Part shown: piece by piece, positions 7,597-17,015 of the stretch
Layout of the letters: each line of letters begins with the position of its first letter
Numbering within the stretch: position 1 is the stretch's first letter
NCBI GenBank assembly: GCA_900317685.1
Contig: ONHQ01000002.1
Coordinates: 1 to 64,000, forward strand
Source: an uncultured Prevotella sp.
Lineage (GTDB): Bacteria; Bacteroidota; Bacteroidia; Bacteroidales; Bacteroidaceae
Direction: 5' to 3'
Length of the DNA stretch: 64,000 nucleotides
The notes under the pieces: model-generated
The model's database searches: none
What the model saw: only the letters and a program-made list of their open reading frames with translations
What the model was told of the DNA's origin: nothing
Translations under genes and position numbers: made by a program

Positions 7597-9090
7597 ATGT
7601 CACGACAATTGAAAAAATGGCAAGGATGGCTGCTCTTCCTCGGAGCCATGGTCATCGTTTTCGTTCTTGGGCTTCTATGCTCGTCGCTCTTGGAGCGCCG
7701 CGCCGAAGTCGTATCTGTGTTTAACAATCGCCGTACGCCGATGACCGACTCCATCGTGGCACAAAACGAGAAGTTTGCGGAAGACTTCCCACACGAGTAT
7801 GAGACATGGTCGATGACGGAAGACACCTCGTTTGTGAGTAAATACAACTCCTCGCAGGAGCAGGATGCCCTCGCACAGCATCCGCTGATGGTCATTCTAT
7901 GGGACGGCTATGCTTTCAGCCGCGACTACAACACGCCGCGCGGGCACCGTCACTGTATCGAAGACCTGCGCAAGATCCTGCGCACGGGATCACCGGGCGT
8001 TGACGGACAGAAAGACTTGCAGCCTGGTACCTGCTGGACGTGCAAGGGGCCTGACGTGCCGAGGCTGATGCGCGAGAAAGGCAAGAACGCTTTCTACGCC
8101 GCCAAGTGGAGCGACTGGGGCAGCGAGGTGATGAACAGCATCGGATGCTCTGACTGCCACGATGCCCGCACGATGGACTTGAAGCCTGCCCGTCCGGCTC
8201 TCTACGAGGCTTGGGCACGCGCCGGCAAGGACGTCAGAAAGGCCAGCCACCAGGAGATGCGCTCCCTCGTATGCGCACAATGCCATACGGAGTACTACTT
8301 CGAGAAAGGCACCAACTACCTCAAATTCCCACAGGACAAGGGTCTGACCTGCGAGGACGCCGAGGCTTACTACGACAGTATCGGCTTCTACGACTATATC
8401 CATCCGCTGTCCCACGCCAAGATTCTGAAGGCGCAGCATCCGGGCTACGAGATCTTCAAGCAGGGCATCCACGGTCAGCGCGGCCTTTCCTGCGCCGACT
8501 GCCACATGCCTTATATCCAGGAGGGTGGCGTGAAATATACCGATCACCACATCATGTCGCCGTTGGCGCATATCGATCGCACGTGCCAGACCTGCCACCG
8601 CCAGGATGCCGAGACGCTGCGCAAGAATGTCTATGAGCGCCAAGAGAAGGTGCTGGAGGTGCGTGCCAAGGTGGAGAAAGAACTCTCCACGGCGCATATC
8701 GAGGCCGCTTTCGCATGGAAGAAAGGCGCCAACGAGAAGGAGATGGCCGCCGCTTTGGCTGACATCCGCAAGAGTCAGTGGCGTTGGGACTACGCTGTGG
8801 CCAGCCATGGTGCCAGTTTCCACGCCCCACAAGAGGTCACCCGACTGCTCAGCGACGCACTCTACTATGCCGGACAAGCCCGCCTGAGCATTGCCAAGGT
8901 GCTCGCCCGTCACGGCTACAGCGGTGAGGTGCCAATTCCGGATCTCTCCACCAAGGAGAAGGCTCAGAAATATATCGGCCTCGACATGGGTAAGCTCCGT
9001 CAGCAAAAGAAAGAATTCCTCGACACCATCGTGCCGAAGTGGATCGAGACAGCAAGAAAGAACAAGCGGTTCATCACCCAGCCGATCTAA
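7597..9090 (+). CDS. nrfA: Ammonia-forming cytochrome c nitrite reductase
   Basis: Pentaheme enzyme on the periplasmic side that reduces nitrite to ammonium with six electrons. It is 497 aa. The catalytic heme has the NrfA-specific lysine motif CWTCK at residues 146-150. Four CxxCH motifs follow: CSDCH 184-188, CAQCH 226-230, CADCH 299-303 and CQTCH 330-334. The segment CAQCHTEYYFEKGTN carries the active-site Tyr region. An uncleaved or signal-anchor helix covers residues 10-32. It partners NrfH upstream and depends on the ResB/CcsA maturation genes downstream for heme attachment. Confidence 0.98.
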   Translation: MSRQLKKWQGWLLFLGAMVIVFVLGLLCSSLLERRAEVVSVFNNRRTPMTDSIVAQNEKFAEDFPHEYETWSMTEDTSFVSKYNSSQEQDALAQHPLMVILWDGYAFSRDYNTPRGHRHCIEDLRKILRTGSPGVDGQKDLQPGTCWTCKGPDVPRLMREKGKNAFYAAKWSDWGSEVMNSIGCSDCHDARTMDLKPARPALYEAWARAGKDVRKASHQEMRSLVCAQCHTEYYFEKGTNYLKFPQDKGLTCEDAEAYYDSIGFYDYIHPLSHAKILKAQHPGYEIFKQGIHGQRGLSCADCHMPYIQEGGVKYTDHHIMSPLAHIDRTCQTCHRQDAETLRKNVYERQEKVLEVRAKVEKELSTAHIEAAFAWKKGANEKEMAAALADIRKSQWRWDYAVASHGASFHAPQEVTRLLSDALYYAGQARLSIAKVLARHGYSGEVPIPDLSTKEKAQKYIGLDMGKLRQQKKEFLDTIVPKWIETARKNKRFITQPI

Positions 9091-9118
9091 CCCAGCGGCT
9101 GTAGAACAATTGAAGAAT

Positions 9119-10396
9119 ATGTGGAAACAACCCTATACCTATAAAGAAGGCATCGCCGTCAGCATGGGGCTCCTCGTCACCGGGAGCCTGCTGCAGGCGG
9201 CGGTGGGACCTCTTGAATGGATCATTTTCATGTGGCCGGACAATATTCTTGCCCTGGCCTTTTTGTTGATACTGCTGGCAGTCTTCTATGCCTTACGGTC
9301 ACATGTCTATTTCTTCCGGTTTATGACGACCGTTCAGGCTGCCGTGCCCGCGCTGGCAACCGCCGCCGTCCTCACCGTCGTCATGGGGCTCACGCGCCAG
9401 GCACCCGAGGAAAAACCCGCCGCCGATGTGCTTGGGCTGACCAAGATGCTCAATTTCTGGCCGTTTATCCTCGTCTATCTGTGGAACACAATGATCGTCG
9501 GCGAGGTGGCTATCTTTCAGATCTGTCACTTCCGCCGCCAGGTGATCCCCTCGCTGGTGTGCCATGCCGGCCTGTTCATCTTCATTGTCTGCGGCACACT
9601 CGGCAGTGCCGACATGCAGAAGTTGAAGATGTATTGTGAGGAGGGAAAGCCCGAATGGCGCGCGCTCGACGCTTACAACAATGTCGTAGAACTGCCGCTT
9701 GCCATCCAGCTCAACCGCTTCACCATCGACGAGTACCCACCGAAGCTGATGGTGGTGAGCATGACGACAGGACTGCCACAGCCGCAGCAGAAGCCTCAGA
9801 CACTTGTCATCGACGACAGCTACACGCCGACGGAACTCTTAGGCTGGAAGATCCAAGTATTAAAAAGAATAGACAATGCCATGCCGAAGGCTATGGCGAA
9901 GATGATGAAGGGGATGCCTGAGGGAATGGCGACCCGCATGAAGATGGACCAGCTCGGCATGCGGCTCAACGAGGGCGGCTTTGTCGCTTACCAGGGCAAA
10001 GGAGCCGCTACAGCACTCTACATCTCCGCTACCAAGGGAAAACAGCGGAAGACAGGCTGGGTCTCCAGTGGCAGCTATCTCTTTCCCATCAGCGGCGTCA
10101 GCTTAGGCAATAATCTTGAGGTGGTCATGCCAACGCGCGAGCCGATGCGTTATGCCTCCAACGTGAATATCTATACCCAAAAGGACGCGCTGAACATACC
10201 GACGACGATAGAAGTCAACAAGCCGTTCAGCCTCGGTGACTGGAAGATCTATCAGCTCAGCTACAACGAGCAGATGGGCAAGTGGAGCAATGTCAGTGTC
10301 TTTGAACTCGTCAAGGATCCTTGGCTGCCCTATACTTATGTGGGACTGTATCTGCTGATCATCGGTGCCATACTGATATTCATACAAAAACGTTAG
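9119..10396 (+). CDS. ResB-like cytochrome c biogenesis membrane protein
   Basis: Probable ResB-type component of system II cytochrome c maturation, which delivers heme to apocytochromes outside the membrane. It is 425 aa. Four hydrophobic segments lie in the first ~160 residues. A large extracytoplasmic domain rich in beta-type sequence follows, and a final C-terminal helix (YVGLYLLIIGAILIFI) ends the protein, as in ResB. I chose the ATG at 9119, giving MWKQPYTYKEGIAVSMG; upstream in-frame sequence is only a nrfA shadow. ccsA starts 2 nt after the stop. The family is divergent, so the name is supported mainly by topology and neighbours. Confidence 0.85.
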   Translation: MWKQPYTYKEGIAVSMGLLVTGSLLQAAVGPLEWIIFMWPDNILALAFLLILLAVFYALRSHVYFFRFMTTVQAAVPALATAAVLTVVMGLTRQAPEEKPAADVLGLTKMLNFWPFILVYLWNTMIVGEVAIFQICHFRRQVIPSLVCHAGLFIFIVCGTLGSADMQKLKMYCEEGKPEWRALDAYNNVVELPLAIQLNRFTIDEYPPKLMVVSMTTGLPQPQQKPQTLVIDDSYTPTELLGWKIQVLKRIDNAMPKAMAKMMKGMPEGMATRMKMDQLGMRLNEGGFVAYQGKGAATALYISATKGKQRKTGWVSSGSYLFPISGVSLGNNLEVVMPTREPMRYASNVNIYTQKDALNIPTTIEVNKPFSLGDWKIYQLSYNEQMGKWSNVSVFELVKDPWLPYTYVGLYLLIIGAILIFIQKR

Positions 10397-10398
10397 CC

Positions 10399-11193
10399 AT
10401 GCAAATTTGGAATTTCTTTCTTTTCTTCGCCCTTGCCGCCCTGCTTTTCTGGCCGCTCGGTGCCTTCTTTTCCTGGAAGGGGAAGAAGGCATTGGCCGTC
10501 GGAGCTACTGTGGCGGGTCTGGCCGTCTTCCTTTCCTATGTCATCGTACTGTGGATTGCTCTCGACCGTCCGCCGATGCGCACGATGGGAGAGACGCGTC
10601 TGTGGTACTCGCTCTTCCTGCCGTTGATGGGTCTGATCGTCTACAGCCGGTGGAACTATAAGTGGTTGCTGTCGTTCTCTACCGTGTTGGCTGCTGTGTT
10701 TATCACCATCAACCTCTTCAAGCCAGAGATACACAGCAAGACAATGATGCCCGCACTGCAAAGCCCGTGGTTCGCTCCGCATGTCATCATCTACATGATG
10801 GCTTACGCGCTGCTTGGCGCCGCCTTTGTCATGGCTGTCTACCTGCTCTTCTTCCATCACCATGAGGCACCGTCGGACAAGGAGTGGACGGTCACCGACA
10901 ACCTCGTCTATGTCGGATGGGCTTTTCTCACCCTCGGCATGCTCTCCGGTGCCTTGTGGGCCAAGATGGCGTGGGGCAACTACTGGGCATGGGATCCTAA
11001 GGAGACGTGGGCGGCGGCTACGTGGCTCGCCTATCTGGTCTATATCCATTATCGGTTGCGGCGACAGAGCGACATGCGCTTTGCCCTGTGGGTGCTCATC
11101 GTCAACTTCGCGCTGTTGCAAATGTGCTGGTGGGGCATCAACTATCTGCCGTCAGCGCAAGGCACCAGTGTGCATACCTATTATATGAATTGA
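10399..11193 (+). CDS. ccsA: Cytochrome c biogenesis protein CcsA
   Basis: Heme-handling membrane protein of system II cytochrome c maturation, acting with ResB. It is 264 aa, with about eight hydrophobic segments. The tryptophan-rich WWD motif occupies about residues 187-204 (WAKMAWGNYWAWDPKETW). A candidate heme-ligand histidine, His128, lies in WFAPHVIIYMMAY; another follows the WWD segment. The start ATG at 10399 is 2 nt after the resB-like gene, so translation is probably coupled. It supplies NrfH and NrfA with covalent heme; nine heme-binding motifs are encoded immediately upstream. Confidence 0.93.
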   Translation: MQIWNFFLFFALAALLFWPLGAFFSWKGKKALAVGATVAGLAVFLSYVIVLWIALDRPPMRTMGETRLWYSLFLPLMGLIVYSRWNYKWLLSFSTVLAAVFITINLFKPEIHSKTMMPALQSPWFAPHVIIYMMAYALLGAAFVMAVYLLFFHHHEAPSDKEWTVTDNLVYVGWAFLTLGMLSGALWAKMAWGNYWAWDPKETWAAATWLAYLVYIHYRLRRQSDMRFALWVLIVNFALLQMCWWGINYLPSAQGTSVHTYYMN

Positions 11194-11204
11194 CCGTACG
11201 CTTC

Positions 11205-11424
11205 CTTAGTTAGCATAAGGTCATTTGCTACGTAGCTTTCTATCATTCGCTATCTGGAAAAAGATCTTTTGCTATAAGGTTACAACATTGATAACAGTTG
11301 TTTGAACCCGATCCAACGGTAGTTTAACCTCAACACGACGGCATATTGCCCCCTGCACAACGGCTGTTTGACACTTGCACGACGGCATTTCGCTCCCTAC
11401 ACAACGGTGGTTCAATGTCAAGAG
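11205..11424. repeat. 22-bp-period degenerate tandem repeat, array B
   Basis: Ten consecutive units, each starting exactly 22 bp after the last (11205, 11227, 11249, 11271, 11293, 11315, 11337, 11359, 11381, 11403). They fill most of the 403-bp gap between ccsA and guaA. The four-base start of each unit runs CTTA, GCTA, GCTA, GCTA, AACA, AACG, GACG, AACG, GACG, AACG, so the sequence drifts along the array while the phase does not. Units from 11315 share an ACGG core. There is no spacer/repeat alternation and no ORF. Confidence 0.8.
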
Positions 11425-11532
11425 CACATGTTTTTACTTCCGTGATCATTAGCCTTGCAGCAACAGCGCATCGCATTGATAAATGTTGAGCAAGCTGTTT
11501 GCAGGCATCGGGAAGTCCCTTTGGATAACAAG

Positions 11533-11568
11533 AAAATCCCGGTACGGAAATTTCCGTACCGGGATTTT
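11533..11568. terminator. Bidirectional terminator between ccsA and guaA
   Basis: Perfect palindrome with AAAATCCCGGTACGGAAA on the left arm and its complement on the right. It is followed by a T run on the plus strand and by Ts of the arm on the minus strand. It sits 29 nt past the guaA stop and serves both converging units. Confidence 0.85.
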
Positions 11569-11596
11569 TTTGTTGCTTATCTTTCTTATTTCTCTT

Positions 11597-13141
11597 TTAT
11601 TCCCACTCAATTGTCGAAGGCGGTTTTGAGGAGATGTCATAGCAAACGCGGTTGACACCCTTGACCTTACGGATGATCTCGTTGCTCACGTCGGCCATGA
11701 AGTCATAGGGCAGACGGGCCCAGTCGGCTGTCATAGCGTCCATAGAGGTCACGGCGCGCAGGGCTACGGGATGCTCATAGGTGCGCTCGTCGCCCATCAC
11801 TCCGACAGAGCGGATGGTGGAGAGCAGCACGGTGCCGGCCTGCCAGACATGGTCGTAGAGGCTCGTGCCGTCCGGCATCTTGTAGTCGTGCATCTTCTCG
11901 ATGTAGATATCGTCGGCATCTTGCAGGATACGTACCTTCTCGCGGGTGATATCGCCAAGGATGCGCACGGCGAGACCGGGGCCGGGGAAAGGATGACGCT
12001 TGATGAGACGCTCAGGCATCTGCAACTGATAGCCCACGCGGCGCACCTCGTCTTTGAACAGCCATTTCAGCGGTTCGCAGAGCTGAAGCTTCATGTCTTT
12101 GGGCAGTCCGCCTACATTGTGATGGCTCTTGATGGTCATGCCGGTGATGCTCAGGCTCTCGATGCGGTCGGGATAGATGGTGCCCTGAGCCAGCCATTTG
12201 GCGTCGGTGATCTTCTTAGCCTCGGCGTTGAAGACCTCCACGAAGTCGCGGCCTATGATCTTGCGCTTCTTTTCCGGGTCGGTGACACCTTCGAGGTCCT
12301 TGAAGAACTTCTCGCTGGCATCTACGCCAATGACGTTCAGCCCCAGACCATTGTAGGCTTCCATGACCTTTTGGAACTCATTCTTGCGTAGCATGCCGTG
12401 GTCGACGAAGATACACGTGAGGTTCTTGCCGATGGCACGGTGGAGCAGGGTAGCGCAGACGCTGGAGTCCACACCGCCGGAGAGACCGAGGATGACGCGG
12501 TCGTTGCCGAGCTGCTCTTTCAGTTCCTTGACGGTAGTGTCGACAAACGAGGCCGGGCTCCATTCCTGCCGGCTGCCGCAGATGTCCACGACAAAGTTGC
12601 GGAGCAGCTGTGTACCCTGTGTGCTGTGGTACACCTCGGGGTGGAACTGCACGCACCACACGGGGTTGGTGTCGCTGGCAAAGGCGGCGTACTTCACGTC
12701 GGCGGTAGAGCCGATGACATGATAGTCGCTCGGGATGGCGGTGATCGTGTCGCCGTGGCTCATCCACACCTGTGAGTTGGGCTCAAACCCTTTGAAGAGC
12801 GGATTGCTGGCATCAAACTGCTGGAGATTGGCGCGGCCGTACTCACGGGTACCGGTCTGCTCTACCTTGCCGCCACCGGAGTAGCTGATGAACTGCGCAC
12901 CATAGCAGATGCCCAGCACCGGATACTTGCCGATGAACTGGCTGAGGTCTACCTTGAAGGCTTCCTTGTCGTGGACAGAGTAAGGACTGCCGCTGAGGAT
13001 GACACCGATAACACCTGTGTCGTCCTTAGGAAACTTGTTGTAGGGCAGAATCTCGCAGAAGGTATCCAGCTCGCGGACACGACGGCCGATGAGCTGCGTG
13101 GTCTGCGATCCGAAATCAAGAATGATAATCTTCTGTTGCAT
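11597..13141 (-). CDS. guaA: GMP synthase (glutamine-hydrolysing)
   Basis: Final step of GMP synthesis: XMP + glutamine + ATP to GMP. It is 514 aa, full length. The class I glutamine amidotransferase domain fills the N-terminal ~190 residues, with the nucleophile Cys79 in GICYGAQ. The ATP-pyrophosphatase P-loop SGGVDSS lies at about residue 218. The dimerisation/XMP domain carries [13 protein letters not shown] and ends with [10 protein letters not shown]. It lies downstream of a nucleotidyltransferase gene in the same direction, separated by a 14-bp repeat tract. Confidence 0.98.
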   Translation of the reverse strand: MQQKIIILDFGSQTTQLIGRRVRELDTFCEILPYNKFPKDDTGVIGVILSGSPYSVHDKEAFKVDLSQFIGKYPVLGICYGAQFISYSGGGKVEQTGTREYGRANLQQFDASNPLFKGFEPNSQVWMSHGDTITAIPSDYHVIGSTADVKYAAFASDTNPVWCVQFHPEVYHSTQGTQLLRNFVVDICGSRQEWSPASFVDTTVKELKEQLGNDRVILGLSGGVDSSVCATLLHRAIGKNLTCIFVDHGMLRKNEFQKVMEAYNGLGLNVIGVDASEKFFKDLEGVTDPEKKRKIIGRDFVEVFNAEAKKITDAKWLAQGTIYPDRIESLSITGMTIKSHHNVGGLPKDMKLQLCEPLKWLFKDEVRRVGYQLQMPERLIKRHPFPGPGLAVRILGDITREKVRILQDADDIYIEKMHDYKMPDGTSLYDHVWQAGTVLLSTIRSVGVMGDERTYEHPVALRAVTSMDAMTADWARLPYDFMADVSNEIIRKVKGVNRVCYDISSKPPSTIEWE

Positions 13142-13151
13142 AGACGATATG

Positions 13152-13226
13152 TTAATGTTGAGAGTTCAATGTTGAATGTTCAATGTTGAGTGTTCAATGT
13201 AAATTGCAGCTTGTTCAATGTTGAAT
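13152..13226. repeat. 14-bp tandem repeat (GTTCAATGTTGAAT type)
   Basis: GTTCAATGTTGAAT-like units recur head to tail three times between guaA and the upstream nucleotidyltransferase gene, then once more after a 7-bp offset. The tract is AT-rich and imperfect, and similar simple tracts are common in Bacteroidales intergenic DNA. It occupies the guaA 5' region, so it could affect guaA expression. Confidence 0.65.
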
Positions 13227-13234
13227 GAAGTGTT

Positions 13235-14062
13235 CTACAGTGTTTTGAGGAACTGCTCCGCTTCGGCCAGCGTGTCCTGCTTGCCTACGTCGAGTAGCCG
13301 GAGGTCGTTTTTGACATATCCCTTGATGGGCACATCGCGGCAAGTCTTGAGATAGAAGTCCATGATCGGGAACTTTTCCGGCCAGCCAACCATTTTGGGG
13401 AATAGAGTGGGGGAGAAGGTGTGGATGCCACTAAAGGCATACATGTGGTAGCGGCCGGCGAGAAGTGGCGGCTGTTTTTCGCCGACGGTGAGCGGAAACT
13501 TCACTTGTGAGAGTGCCTCGCGCACGTCGGGCCACGGCGTCTTCACCTCGCCCGTCTCTATATTCACCCATCCGACGAGGAGCATCTGGTCGTTGAAGAG
13601 CAGATAGCGACGCGTCTTGCGCCAGCTGACGAGCAGTTGGGCGCCTGCCATGACATGCGGCACGCCGCATTCGGGGCACATCACCTTCGGGTCGAGTCGG
13701 TAGAACTTACCGAGGTCGACATTGCTCAGAATGTCCACATTATGAATAAGGATAGGGTAGTGAGGGTCGAAGAGAGGGGCAGCGTGGCGTATGCCGCCAC
13801 CGGTGTCAAGGAGTTGCTCACTCTCATCGCTGACTCGGATGTCGAGTCCAAAGTTGTTGTTGGCATTGAGATAGTCAACAATCTGACCGGCAAAATGGTG
13901 AACGTTGACCACAAAGCGCGTGACACCGGCATCGCGCAATCTGAGGATTACACGTTTGAGCAGGGGCTCGCCGCCAACCTCCACCAGTGCTTTTGGCAGG
14001 TGGTCGGTGAGAGGCTTGAGGCGTGTGCCCAAGCCTGCTGCGAAAATCATTGCTTGCATCAT
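13235..14062 (-). CDS. Sugar-1-phosphate nucleotidyltransferase, MurU-like
   Basis: Probable NDP-sugar pyrophosphorylase resembling MurU, which activates MurNAc 1-phosphate in cell-wall recycling. It is 275 aa. The N-terminal signature MIFAAGLGTRLKPLTDHLPK binds the nucleotide. TGGGIRHAAPLF and HNVDILSNVDL (metal-binding Asp) follow. An insertion near residues 128-160 carries MCPECGVPH, which is not part of the core fold as I know it. A MurU-type kinase partner (AmgK) is not adjacent, so the substrate is uncertain; heptose or mannose activation is an alternative. guaA is downstream in the same direction. Confidence 0.75.
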   Translation of the reverse strand: MMQAMIFAAGLGTRLKPLTDHLPKALVEVGGEPLLKRVILRLRDAGVTRFVVNVHHFAGQIVDYLNANNNFGLDIRVSDESEQLLDTGGGIRHAAPLFDPHYPILIHNVDILSNVDLGKFYRLDPKVMCPECGVPHVMAGAQLLVSWRKTRRYLLFNDQMLLVGWVNIETGEVKTPWPDVREALSQVKFPLTVGEKQPPLLAGRYHMYAFSGIHTFSPTLFPKMVGWPEKFPIMDFYLKTCRDVPIKGYVKNDLRLLDVGKQDTLAEAEQFLKTL

Positions 14063-14158
14063 CTCTTAAAAGCTCTTCGCTCTTTTGGTGCAAAGATACC
14101 AATAATTTATGTTTCTGACAAATTTCGTGGCATCTTTCATGGCTTCATGTCTAAATAA

Positions 14159-14196
14159 ACGACAGATGCTGACGGTCAGTCCGCCAGCATCGTCGT
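14159..14196 (-). terminator. Hairpin downstream of upp
   Basis: ACGAC and GATGCTG pair with CAGCATC and GTCGT across a short loop. On the minus strand the hairpin is followed by TTTATTT. It lies about 40 nt beyond the upp stop and is a plausible terminator with a weak T tract. Confidence 0.6.
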
Positions 14197-14213
14197 TATG
14201 GAGTCCTGTTGTT

Positions 14214-14259
14214 GATCAGAGTTTGTCGCCGTAGCAGATCAGAGTTTGTCGCCGTAGCA
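14214..14259. repeat. Perfect 23-bp tandem duplication at the 3' end of upp
   Basis: Two identical 23-bp copies, 14214-14236 and 14237-14259, beginning GATCAGAGTTTGTCGCC. The right copy holds the last codons of upp and its TGA. The left copy lies just past the stop and repeats the same tail out of use. Confidence 0.95.
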
Positions 14260-14898
14260 GAGGTCGCCGGCGTCGCCAAATCCCGGTACGATGTATTTGT
14301 GCTCGTTCATTCCCGGGTCGATGGCAGCGCACCAGATGGTGGTCTTGTCGTCGGGGAATACCGACTTGATGTGGTCGATACCCTCTTCTGTGGCGATGAC
14401 GCAGCAGACGTGGATGCGTTTGGGTGTGCCTTTGGAGAGAAACGCCTTGTAGCCCAGTTCCATGCTGCCGCCCGTAGCCAGCATCGGATCAGCGATGATC
14501 AGTGTTTTCTCGTCGATGCTGGGGGTAGCGAGGTATTCCACGTGTATGCCCACCTTGTGATGCTCTTTATCGGTGTATTCACGGTAGGCCGAGACGAATG
14601 CGTTGCCCGCATGGTCGAAGATGTTGAGAAAGCCCTGATGAAAAGGCAGTCCGGCGCGGAAGATCGTGGCCAGCACAAGCTTGTCCGTCGGCACGTTGAC
14701 GCGTGCGATGCCTAAGGGTGTGGCCACGTCGCGCTGCTCATAGTTGAGCCGTTTGGAGATCTCGAAGGCCTCGTATTCGCCTACCCGCATGATGTTGTTG
14801 CGGAAGAGCAGCCGGTTTTTCTGGTATTCAGCGTCGCGCATCTCGGCCATGTACTGTCCGATGATACTGTTTTCTTTTGATAAGTCGATAACTTCCAT
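14239..14898 (-). CDS. upp: Uracil phosphoribosyltransferase
   Basis: Salvage enzyme: uracil + PRPP to UMP. It is 219 aa, a little longer than the usual ~208. The PRPP-binding loop ADPMLATGGSMELGYKAF is intact, and the uracil-binding C-terminus runs IVPGFGDAGDLCYGDKL. The last ~20 bases are tandemly duplicated just downstream (14214-14259), with the stop codon keeping the reading frame unaffected. It is a single-gene unit with a strong promoter at 14950-14979. Confidence 0.96.
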   Translation of the reverse strand: MEVIDLSKENSIIGQYMAEMRDAEYQKNRLLFRNNIMRVGEYEAFEISKRLNYEQRDVATPLGIARVNVPTDKLVLATIFRAGLPFHQGFLNIFDHAGNAFVSAYREYTDKEHHKVGIHVEYLATPSIDEKTLIIADPMLATGGSMELGYKAFLSKGTPKRIHVCCVIATEEGIDHIKSVFPDDKTTIWCAAIDPGMNEHKYIVPGFGDAGDLCYGDKL

Positions 14899-14949
14899 CT
14901 TGTTGATATAGTGTTTTTGAATTTAGTATGAATTGTAAAAGGGGTGATA

Positions 14950-14979
14950 CAAAGGTAGTTAGTTTTTGCAAAGTGCAAA
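14950..14979 (-). promoter_or_regulatory. upp promoter
   Basis: Minus strand TTTG (14976-14979), an 18-bp spacer, then TACCTTTG (14950-14957). This nearly matches the Bacteroidota consensus. The leader is about 45 nt. Confidence 0.72.
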
Positions 14980-15062
14980 TGTCAAAACTTAGAAGAAGTG
15001 ATAGTTTTTAATATCTTTAACCTAAAAACAATTGCTGGGGAGGGAAATTTAAGTTGCAAACT

Positions 15063-15093
15063 TTTGGGAGTTATTATCTTTTTGCTACCTTTG
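15063..15093 (+). promoter_or_regulatory. pckA promoter
   Basis: TTTG (15063-15066), exactly 19 bp, then TACCTTTG (15086-15093) followed by C. This is the best consensus promoter in the window; transcription should begin near 15100, leaving a ~50-nt leader. Confidence 0.8.
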
Positions 15094-15148
15094 CATTCGA
15101 ATTAAATCAAGGTAGAATACCATTCACAACTTAAATACATTTTATAAA

Positions 15149-16765
15149 ATGGCAAAGTTTGATAAATCAGTTTTAGCAAGCTACGGAATCCAGACAGGTA
15201 CTGCTGAGGTTCTGTACAATCCTTCTTACGAGGTGCTGTTCAACGAGGAGACCAAGGAAGGTCTTGAGGGCTACGAGGTTGGTCACGAGACAGAGTTAGG
15301 TGCTGTCGACGTGTTCACCGGTATCTACACAGGTCGTTCTCCTAAGGATAAGTTCATCGTTGACGATGAGACTTCTCATGACACTGTATGGTGGGACTCT
15401 GAGGAGTATCACAACGACAACCACCGCGCTACCAAGGAGGCTTGGAATGCTGTGAAGGAGATTGCCAAGAAGGAGCTCTCCAACAAGAAGCTGTATGTCG
15501 TTGATGGCTTCTGCGGCACACACCGCGACACACGTATGAAGGTTCGCTTCATCGTGGAGGTTGCTTGGCAGGCTCACTTCGTGACAAATATGTTCATCCG
15601 TCCAAAGACAACTGCTGACTTCGAGCAGGAGCCGGACTTCATCGTCTACAATGCTTCTAAGGCTAAGGTTGAGAACTGGAAAGAGCTTGGCCTGCACTCT
15701 GAGACTTGTGTGATGTTCAACGTCACCAGCAAGGAGCAGGTGATCATCAATACATGGTATGGTGGTGAGATGAAGAAGGGTATGTTCTCTATGCAGAACT
15801 ACTTCTTGCCTCTGAAGGGCATCGCTTCCATGCACTGCTCTGCCAACACAGACAAGAACGGTGAGAACACCGCTATCTTCTTCGGTCTGTCTGGTACAGG
15901 TAAGACCACGCTGTCTACCGATCCTAAGCGTCTGCTTATCGGTGATGACGAGCACGGATGGGACGACAAGGGCGTGTTCAACCTCGAAGGTGGTTGCTAC
16001 GCTAAGGTCATCAACCTCGACAAGGATGCTGAGCCTGACATCTACGGCGCTATCACACGCGATGCTCTGCTGGAGAACGTTACCGTTGACAAGGACGGCA
16101 AGATCGACTTCGCAGACAAGAGCGTCACTGAGAACACACGTGTCAGCTATCCTATCTATCACATCAAGAACATCCAGCGTCCTGAGAGCGAGGGTCCCGC
16201 TGCTAAGCAGGTGATCTTCCTGAGCGCTGACGCCTTCGGTGTGCTGCCTCCAGTATCTATCCTGAACCCTGAGCAGACCAAGTACTACTTCCTCTCTGGC
16301 TTCACAGCTAAGCTGGCTGGTACAGAGCGCGGTATCACAGAGCCGACTCCTACTTTCTCTGCTTGCTTCGGCCAGGCATTCCTGGAGCTGCATCCTACAA
16401 AGTATGCTGAGGAGCTCGTTCGCCACATGGAGAAGAGCGGTGCTAAGGCTTACCTGGTCAACACTGGCTGGAACGGTACTGGCAAGCGTATCTCTATCCG
16501 CGATACACGTGGTATCATCGACCGTATCCTCGATCACGAGATCGACAAGGCTCCTACGAAGACCATTCCTTACTTCAACTTCGTTGTTCCTACAGAGCTC
16601 GAGGGTGTGAACAAGGACATCCTGGATCCTCGTGATACATACAAGGACGCTTCTGAGTGGGACGCTAAGGCCAAGGATCTGGCTCAGCGCTTCATCAAGA
16701 ACTTCAAGAAGTACGAAGGCAACGAGGCTGGTAAGGCTCTCGTCGCTGCTGGTCCTCAGCTCTAA
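15149..16765 (+). CDS. pckA: Phosphoenolpyruvate carboxykinase (ATP)
   Basis: Interconverts oxaloacetate and PEP with ATP/ADP. In anaerobic Bacteroidales it usually works in the CO2-fixing direction toward succinate. It is 538 aa, full length. The P-loop [14 protein letters not shown] lies at about residues 249-262, with the kinase-2-type [11 protein letters not shown] just after and the conserved [15 protein letters not shown] further on. It has its own strong promoter and a hairpin terminator at 16865-16899. Codon use is strongly biased, pointing to high expression. Confidence 0.98.
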   Translation: MAKFDKSVLASYGIQTGTAEVLYNPSYEVLFNEETKEGLEGYEVGHETELGAVDVFTGIYTGRSPKDKFIVDDETSHDTVWWDSEEYHNDNHRATKEAWNAVKEIAKKELSNKKLYVVDGFCGTHRDTRMKVRFIVEVAWQAHFVTNMFIRPKTTADFEQEPDFIVYNASKAKVENWKELGLHSETCVMFNVTSKEQVIINTWYGGEMKKGMFSMQNYFLPLKGIASMHCSANTDKNGENTAIFFGLSGTGKTTLSTDPKRLLIGDDEHGWDDKGVFNLEGGCYAKVINLDKDAEPDIYGAITRDALLENVTVDKDGKIDFADKSVTENTRVSYPIYHIKNIQRPESEGPAAKQVIFLSADAFGVLPPVSILNPEQTKYYFLSGFTAKLAGTERGITEPTPTFSACFGQAFLELHPTKYAEELVRHMEKSGAKAYLVNTGWNGTGKRISIRDTRGIIDRILDHEIDKAPTKTIPYFNFVVPTELEGVNKDILDPRDTYKDASEWDAKAKDLAQRFIKNFKKYEGNEAGKALVAAGPQL

Positions 16766-16802
16766 TCGTCTTGAAGAAAGTCGAGACAGCAAGACACTCT
16801 CT

Positions 16803-16830
16803 CCTATATATAATAAGGAGTATCAACTCC
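16803..16830. repeat. Single TATATATAATA/GGAG motif resembling array A
   Basis: CTCC, TATATATAATAA, GGAG, TATCAA, CTCC in succession. The central part matches the array A unit at 3930-3945, and the flanking CTCC/GGAG can pair. It is an isolated copy in the pckA 3' region. Confidence 0.4.
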
Positions 16831-16864
16831 GTATGTAGATAGCGGGAGACAGTCTTCAACATAC

Positions 16865-16899
16865 ACCTCCCCGGTACCTCGGTACTGGGGAGGTTTTTT
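16865..16899 (+). terminator. pckA terminator
   Basis: ACCTCCCC plus GTAC pairs with GTAC plus GGGGAGGT around a three-base loop, followed by six Ts. It lies 100 nt after the pckA stop. Confidence 0.85.
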
Positions 16900-17015
16900 A
16901 GTGCCCCTACATCTGTTATTTCTTGCACATTACGGGGTTTTTGTGCCGTTTCCGGGCTTGTTTTTTTGCATCAGCAGATTTTTTTGTCATTGGAATGAAA
17001 ATATAGTGAATAATA

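Noticed and set aside
8891..9118. Longer N-terminus for the ResB-like protein
   Set aside because: The extra 76 residues lie inside nrfA in another frame and have no membrane or domain character.
11205..11424. Possible CRISPR array
   Set aside because: Units are contiguous and degenerate with no unique spacers, and no cas genes are present. The same applies to the other four 22-bp arrays.
14200..14238. upp as a frameshifted or extended gene
   Set aside because: The duplication lies after an in-frame stop and the protein end is intact.
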